Source: an uncultured Magnetococcales bacterium
GTDB lineage: Bacteria; Pseudomonadota; Magnetococcia; Magnetococcales; Magnetaquicoccaceae
Direction: 5' to 3'
Assembly (NCBI GenBank): GCA_903913345.1
Contig: CAIWLA010000682.1
Coordinates: 1-9,842 of the forward strand
Length of the DNA stretch: 9,842 nt
In this document: one piece after another, positions 6,565 to 9,842 of the stretch
Position numbering within the stretch: the first letter of the stretch is position 1
Layout: every line of letters starts with the position of its first letter
Program-made: the position numbers and the translations under genes
The notes under the pieces: generated by a model
Database searches by the model: none
Seen by the model: only the letters and a program-made list of their open reading frames with translations
What the model was told of the DNA's origin: nothing

Positions 6565-6863
6565 TGGAGGGGGCGCAGGCAAGGACGTACTTCATCGCAT
6601 ACAAGGCCTTGGTGGGAGCCTCCTACCTCCAGGCAACGGGGGCAGAGCGTCGATATTCGCTGATGAGGGCTTGGAGCTACTATGCCAGACCTCTTGTTGA
6701 TGTCCTTTGGGACGAAGATGCGGATCCCGTTGCTCGGGATGTGGCACACCAACTTGTTGGCTGGCTCATCTGGTTTCGGGATCTGCATGAACCTGAGAGC
6801 TTCTTCCGAGACATCTTGGAGAGAGAGGAAGCACGGAAGGCTCTAGGGAGAATTCGAACCTAA
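6507..6863 (+). CDS. Small protein of unknown function, coupled to the preceding gene
   Basis: This 118-residue frame starts at ATG 6507 behind a strong GGGAGG site (spacing about seven bases), overlapping the previous gene by 58 bp. Later in-frame ATGs at 6552 and 6564 are alternatives; the one at 6564 forms TGATG with the upstream stop, but the ribosome site favours 6507. The protein is rich in aromatic residues (YFIAYKALVGASYL, RAWSYYARPL, GWLIWFRDL) and ends with a charged helix (FRDILEREEARKAL). It shares a loose pattern with its upstream neighbour: a KAL helix, an ER-rich helix, PL, then an acidic loop ending DPV. That suggests an ancient tandem duplication. Family and function are unknown. 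Confidence 0.7.
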   Translation: MDSASSGRTGITDRRMVVVMEGAQARTYFIAYKALVGASYLQATGAERRYSLMRAWSYYARPLVDVLWDEDADPVARDVAHQLVGWLIWFRDLHEPESFFRDILEREEARKALGRIRT

Positions 6864-7293
6864 TAAAACCAGCCGACTGGTTGAGGGCAAGAACGGGTTG
6901 GGGCCAAGGGGATTGATCTCTTGGCTCCATGACCCATTTTGATCGAACCATTTTCGTTCTTGCACTTCGTACGGCCTCCCTATACGACCAGCAAACCAAG
7001 TCTGCCAGTTCCCAAAAACCTAGTATTGCTGGGCATCTAGGTAGGCCAGATCCTTATGGTGTTCGGCGAGTTCTTTCCCAACAGCAAGTCGTGTTCCCGT
7101 CATGCGCCCTTCGGTGGCGCATGACGGGAACCCACTTGCCAGGGCGCGCCCTGGACCCCTCGTAGGGGACTCCTCGCTGCGCTCGTCATACCCCTACTCG
7201 TCACACCCTCATTCTTCCTTCGCACTCCTCTTTCGCGATTTGGTGGCTCTAATGATCCGGTCCGACACCCCTACGCCACGTCCTCCATGCCTC
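6864..7293. other. Intergenic region before mobC
   Basis: No convincing gene is visible; the open frame across 6929-7165 runs through the palindromes and has unnatural composition. The stretch holds a weak hairpin (AACCAG-CCGA-CTGGTT, just after the stop at 6863), a longer imperfect dyad GGGGCCAAG/CTTGGCTCC around 6899-6934 followed by ATTTT that might end transcription of the small genes, and the oriT-like palindromes from 7093. Confidence 0.5.
7093..7168 (+). other. oriT: Candidate origin of transfer (oriT)
   Basis: A perfect 16-bp stem (GTTCCCGTCATGCGCC, 7093-7108, with its complement at 7116-7131) encloses a 7-nt loop containing C(TTCG)G. Eight bases later comes a perfect 16-bp palindrome CCAGGGCGCGCCCTGG (7139-7154), then a small CCCCT-CGT-AGGGG hairpin (7156-7168). 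A strong hairpin directly upstream of mobC and relaxase genes is the usual form of oriT in mobilizable elements. TGCGCCCT at the stem base of the loop resembles the TGCG/CCCT nick core known from IncQ plasmids, though that belongs to another relaxase class. The nick position is not established. Confidence 0.6.
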
Positions 7294-7725
7294 ATGAGCC
7301 TGTCTCGTGGTGGGCTCTGCCTAGCTCCGTCAACCGACACCCATCCCGTACATGGTCCGATCTGCGCTTTGCACCGTTACCATGAGCGCCGGAGCCTTGG
7401 GGCACGGTCAAGTCTTCAGATCAGAGTCGACAATCAAGATCTTGAGGCACTGGATCGCTTGGCTGAAGCCCACAATCTGACCAGGTCTGACACCGTCAGA
7501 CGGTTGTTGAGGGGTCGCCCACTGCCCAAAGCAAAGGTGGATGCAGACACTTATCTCGAACTCCGCCGAATTGGCAGCAACATCAATCAGATAGCTCACA
7601 AGTGCAATGGCGGATTTGATCCCACGAAAGTCGAAATCCTTTACCATCTCGATCGACTTGGAGAAGTGCTAGAAGATGTGACTCGTAGCCTGTGTTTGGG
7701 GTCGCCAGCACAGGGGGCGTCATGA
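7294..7725 (+). CDS. mobC: Mobilization relaxosome accessory protein, MobC family
   Basis: The last 95 residues match the MobC family: a ribbon-helix-helix start (SLQIRVDNQDLEALDRLAEA, then LTRSDTVRRLLRG) followed by the conserved block ELRRIGSNINQIAHKCN and a helix up to the C-terminus. MobC binds oriT, helps melt DNA at the nick and docks the relaxase. The start is uncertain. The frame is open from 7102, but that includes the oriT palindrome and a serine/proline-rich stretch not typical of the family. ATG 7294 gives 143 residues; ATG 7252 and TTG 7369 are alternatives, and none has a good ribosome site. Family members usually have only 10-20 residues before the ribbon strand, so the true start may be closer to 7369. 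The stop overlaps the relaxase ATG (ATGA, 7722-7725), implying coupling. Confidence 0.85.
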   Translation: MSLSRGGLCLAPSTDTHPVHGPICALHRYHERRSLGARSSLQIRVDNQDLEALDRLAEAHNLTRSDTVRRLLRGRPLPKAKVDADTYLELRRIGSNINQIAHKCNGGFDPTKVEILYHLDRLGEVLEDVTRSLCLGSPAQGAS

Positions 7726-8849
7726 TCGGGAAAACCATTCATGGCCAATGCTACGACTCGCTGTGCCGTTACGTGATACGGCTTGGTGCGATCCACCTGG
7801 GGGGCAATTGTTTAGGCCGAACTCCGGCGGAAATCGCAGAAGAGTTCCTACTTCTACAGGCCCTCAGGCCCGCATTGAAGAAGCCGGTAGTCCATCTGAT
7901 TGGAGCGCTCGCACCGGGTGAATCTATGTCAGACGCAGAAATGTATGAGTTGGCCGTCCAACTTCTTGATGCACAAGGCTACTCGGATTCTCTAACCAGC
8001 ATCTGGAGGCACTTGGACGGTAGCACCCACCATTTCCATATCATCACGAGTCAGGTCGCTCTTGATGGCCACGCCATCAACCAGAGCTTTGAGCGTTACA
8101 AGATGAAGCGCACCTGCCGGAATCTGGAGAAGAAATTCGGGTTGATGGCTGTCCCTAATGTCCATGATCAAGAAACGCCGCTGCCACCGGTGCCAGTTGT
8201 TGAGCCTGATGGACTGGATGTTGAACTTCCATCCGTCACATCGATCGTCAGGGATGCATTCAGTACGGAGATTCGTGTAGCCCTTCCTGGCTGCAAGACA
8301 TTTTCCGACCTAGCCAGGGCTCTGCACGAGAAGGGCATCGAGATGGTCCCGCAGGTGCATAGCGAGTCTGGCCAACTTTACGGACTGGGTTTTCGTATGC
8401 AGTCTGGTCCGCTGACAGGAAGCTATCTTCCAGGAAGCAAGATCCCCGGTGGCTTTTCACCTTCCAAGCTGATCAACAGGCACGGAATTTCCTTCGAATT
8501 TGGACGGGATATGCCTGTCCTGCTCGACCCCAGACCTATTGCAATCGCTATCAAGCACGAACCTCCGGTCCAACAGAAACCACGACGGAAAAAGAAAGGA
8601 GAAAGGCAACATGCCCGACATCAGCGCAGGAACCCCAGATCTGAGCCCGCGACAGAAATTTGCCCTTGGATCCCCAGGGGGAGGGAACAATGCGCCTCCC
8701 CGACCTCTGGAGGAACGCAGTCGCCCCGTGGATTGGCGTCAGATTTTCTGGGGCGCAATCTCGGCTGGGCATCCCCGAGTGCATTTGCTCGACGACCCTT
8801 ACCTGCCCTATTTGGACCAGGCCACGGGTGGGTGGCGAGGCCTCATTGA
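7722..8849 (+). CDS. mobA: MOBP-type relaxase (mobilization nuclease)
   Basis: This 375-residue protein should nick oriT, stay covalently bound to the 5' end and lead the strand through a conjugation pore. It matches the Relaxase/VirD2 family: start MIGKTIHGQCYDSLCRYV with Tyr17 the likely nucleophile; GGNCLG and EEFLLLQALRPALKKPVVH (motif II region, 27-58); LAPGESMSD; and the metal site RHLDGSTHHFHI (His97, Asp99, His104, His106). Residues 215-270 carry the usual post-catalytic block with GLGFRMQSGPLTGSYLPG. From about residue 296 the frame overlaps the next gene and reads as an arginine/proline-rich tail (PRRKKKGERQHARHQRR and on) of doubtful conservation. It is shorter than many relaxases and has no visible helicase or primase domain. 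The start at 7722 follows from ATGA coupling with mobC and from the motif start. Confidence 0.93.
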   Translation: MIGKTIHGQCYDSLCRYVIRLGAIHLGGNCLGRTPAEIAEEFLLLQALRPALKKPVVHLIGALAPGESMSDAEMYELAVQLLDAQGYSDSLTSIWRHLDGSTHHFHIITSQVALDGHAINQSFERYKMKRTCRNLEKKFGLMAVPNVHDQETPLPPVPVVEPDGLDVELPSVTSIVRDAFSTEIRVALPGCKTFSDLARALHEKGIEMVPQVHSESGQLYGLGFRMQSGPLTGSYLPGSKIPGGFSPSKLINRHGISFEFGRDMPVLLDPRPIAIAIKHEPPVQQKPRRKKKGERQHARHQRRNPRSEPATEICPWIPRGREQCASPTSGGTQSPRGLASDFLGRNLGWASPSAFARRPLPALFGPGHGWVARPH

Positions 8850-9255
8850 GCGGTACTACAGCCCCAAGCGAAAGTTCAATGGCATCCAGAATGCCAACGG
8901 GGCTTGGGTGCTGACGCCCCAGGAAGAGGAGCGTAAGCACGCTGTGGACACGGCGAACCACCTCCTGGTTCCGCCGCCTGACTACTTCAATGGCCCGTCT
9001 GGGCGGACGTATTTTTGCTTCCTCGAAATGGGATACTCACCTGCTCCAGACTGGGCCATAGTCCACCGCCGGGATGGTGGGATAGCCATCCGGGAAGACC
9101 TCCTGCTTCGTAGGCCCGATGGCGAGACCACGATGGAAACCACGGTCATCGGACCGCTGTTCCAATTGCACTCCAGTGAAATCAGGCTCTGGGAAGCCCT
9201 CGCGATGCATCAGCACAGGGCATTTCTTGTGGAAGATCATGAGAACGACGGGTGA
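8611..9255 (+). CDS. Unknown protein encoded downstream of and overlapping the relaxase gene
   Basis: A 214-residue frame begins at ATG 8611 with a strong AGGAGAAAGG site just upstream (8597-8606). The first 40 residues are proline/glycine rich and likely disordered (SPRQKFALGSPGGGNNAPP). The rest looks globular: VDWRQIFWGAISAGHPRVHL, YLDQATGGWRGLIERYYSPK, LTPQEEERKHAVDTANHLL, SGRTYFCFLEMGYSPAPDW and a last helical stretch SSEIRLWEALAMHQHRAFL. I recognise no family or catalytic motif. The first 239 nt overlap the relaxase gene in another frame; the strong ribosome site and natural protein beyond 8849 make this the more convincing frame there. The frame stays open back to 8500, but that part lies inside relaxase coding sequence. 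It is probably in the same transcript as mobC and the relaxase and may be a mobilization accessory or cargo. Confidence 0.75.
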   Translation: MPDISAGTPDLSPRQKFALGSPGGGNNAPPRPLEERSRPVDWRQIFWGAISAGHPRVHLLDDPYLPYLDQATGGWRGLIERYYSPKRKFNGIQNANGAWVLTPQEEERKHAVDTANHLLVPPPDYFNGPSGRTYFCFLEMGYSPAPDWAIVHRRDGGIAIREDLLLRRPDGETTMETTVIGPLFQLHSSEIRLWEALAMHQHRAFLVEDHENDG

Positions 9256-9842
9256 ACGGGCGTCGGGTTAGCTAAGGTGGGTGAAGACAATTCCTCTGAC
9301 TACCGAACCACAGAAGTGGTAGATATCTGCCCTGGCGGAGATTGGACAAAAACTGACCACCAATAGGGGGTAGTGTCCCTTGACAGGGTTAAACACGACC
9401 ATCCAATCTCTTGAGACCCGATCAAGGTTTTTTGAGGCCAGTGACTAGATTTCACCCACTCCAAAGGCCCCCCTACCGTCATGACAACCATTACCCTCAA
9501 CCAACTGGAATCGCACCTATGGGAAGCCGAGACATCTTTCGCGGTCTCTTGGCAGCCTGGTAATCAGCCCACTAGATCTCGGTCGCGAAATCCCTTTCCA
9601 GGCGCAATGTCATTGGCAGAGTTGGTCGAACAATAGAAGTATTATAATATTACGAGTTAACAATTCTTCGGGGAAGTCGATATCAAGGTCGTTCTTTAGG
9701 CAGCCCGGCGGCCAGTTCGGAGACAATAGGTAGCACCCCGCCCAGCTTTTACACCACTGGAGTCCCTCCTGGAACCCTTTCATCCCCTGCCAATCCATTG
9801 ATCTACGCCGCCAACATCACAGCGGGTGCCTTGAAGCCCGCC
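9256..9842. other. Gene-poor right end with remnant sequences
   Basis: No intact gene of convincing composition is visible. It holds a possible insertion-sequence end around 9341-9385, the hsdM remnant from 9481, and an AT-rich island (TATTATAATA, a perfect palindrome, near 9640). Minus-strand frames at 9300-9500 and 9610-9798 lack start signals and recognisable motifs. The stretch looks like a scar left by several rearrangements. Confidence 0.5.
9481..9563 (+). pseudogene. hsdM: 5' remnant of a type I restriction-modification methylase gene (hsdM)
   Basis: ATG 9481 begins MTTITLNQLESHLWEA, which matches the very characteristic N-terminus of type I DNA methylase M subunits (known members read MTTITL-QLESHLWEAA-ILRG). 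After codon 16 the match continues only in another frame: from 9528 the bases read RDIFRGLLAAW before TAA at 9561-9563, equivalent to the family's DILRG segment. A single-base loss near 9528 explains this. Nothing of the remaining ~480 residues follows. No ribosome site is present before the ATG. It is therefore a frameshifted and truncated remnant; identification rests on a short but distinctive stretch and on family knowledge. Confidence 0.7.

Noticed and set aside
6929..7165. Plus-strand 78-codon open frame
   Set aside because: It runs through the oriT-like palindromes and has no recognisable features.
9610..9798. Minus-strand 62-codon open frame
   Set aside because: No ribosome site and no recognised motif; its C-terminal part is translated from an AT-rich palindromic island.

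Overview
The window looks like part of an integrated, mobilizable element in the chromosome of an environmental Gram-negative bacterium. The basis is a P4-type tyrosine integrase at the left, a conjugative-mobilization module (MobC plus a MOBP-type relaxase, with an oriT-like palindrome) at the right, and several small orphan genes between them. No gene fixes the taxon. A secreted M16 peptidase pair of this kind would fit Acidobacteriota or delta-type proteobacteria, but that is only a guess.

Layout. (1) 1-137 is the 3' end of an unidentified plus-strand gene. (2) 138-318 is AT-rich, with two short tandem repeats next to the integrase gene, and is a plausible attachment or arm-site region. 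(3) 319-1599 is a complete P4-type integrase. (4) 1592-4398 (minus) is a translationally coupled pair of M16 peptidase genes: a catalytic HxxEH subunit followed by a subunit without the zinc site. Its 3' end overlaps the integrase 3' end by 8 bp. (5) 4543-4908 (minus) encodes a small unknown protein. (6) 4934-5339 holds three copies of a 42-45 nt hairpin-like repeat at a regular ~181 bp period. (7) 5352-5810 (minus) encodes a coiled-coil plus helix-turn-helix regulator. (8) 5811-6279 is a divergent intergenic region rich in inverted and direct repeats. (9) 6280-6863 holds two overlapping small plus-strand genes of unknown function. (10) 6864-7293 is intergenic and contains a perfect 16-bp-stem palindrome and a second 16-bp palindrome, the best oriT candidate. 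(11) mobC and a relaxase gene follow, coupled by ATGA. (12) 8611-9255 encodes an unknown 214-residue protein whose gene overlaps the relaxase reading frame by 239 nt. (13) 9256-9842 has no intact gene but contains a frameshifted 5' remnant of a type I methylase gene (hsdM).

How the parts may work together: the integrase would join the element to the chromosome. MobC would bind oriT and recruit the relaxase to nick it, so transfer would depend on a helper conjugation system, since no type IV secretion genes are visible. The minus-strand block (HTH regulator, repeat array, small protein, M16 pair) reads like cargo with its own regulator, but this is inference. The least explained parts are the periodic repeat array, the small-gene pair at 6280-6863, the overlapping gene after the relaxase, and the location of the M16 pair between integrase and mobilization genes.
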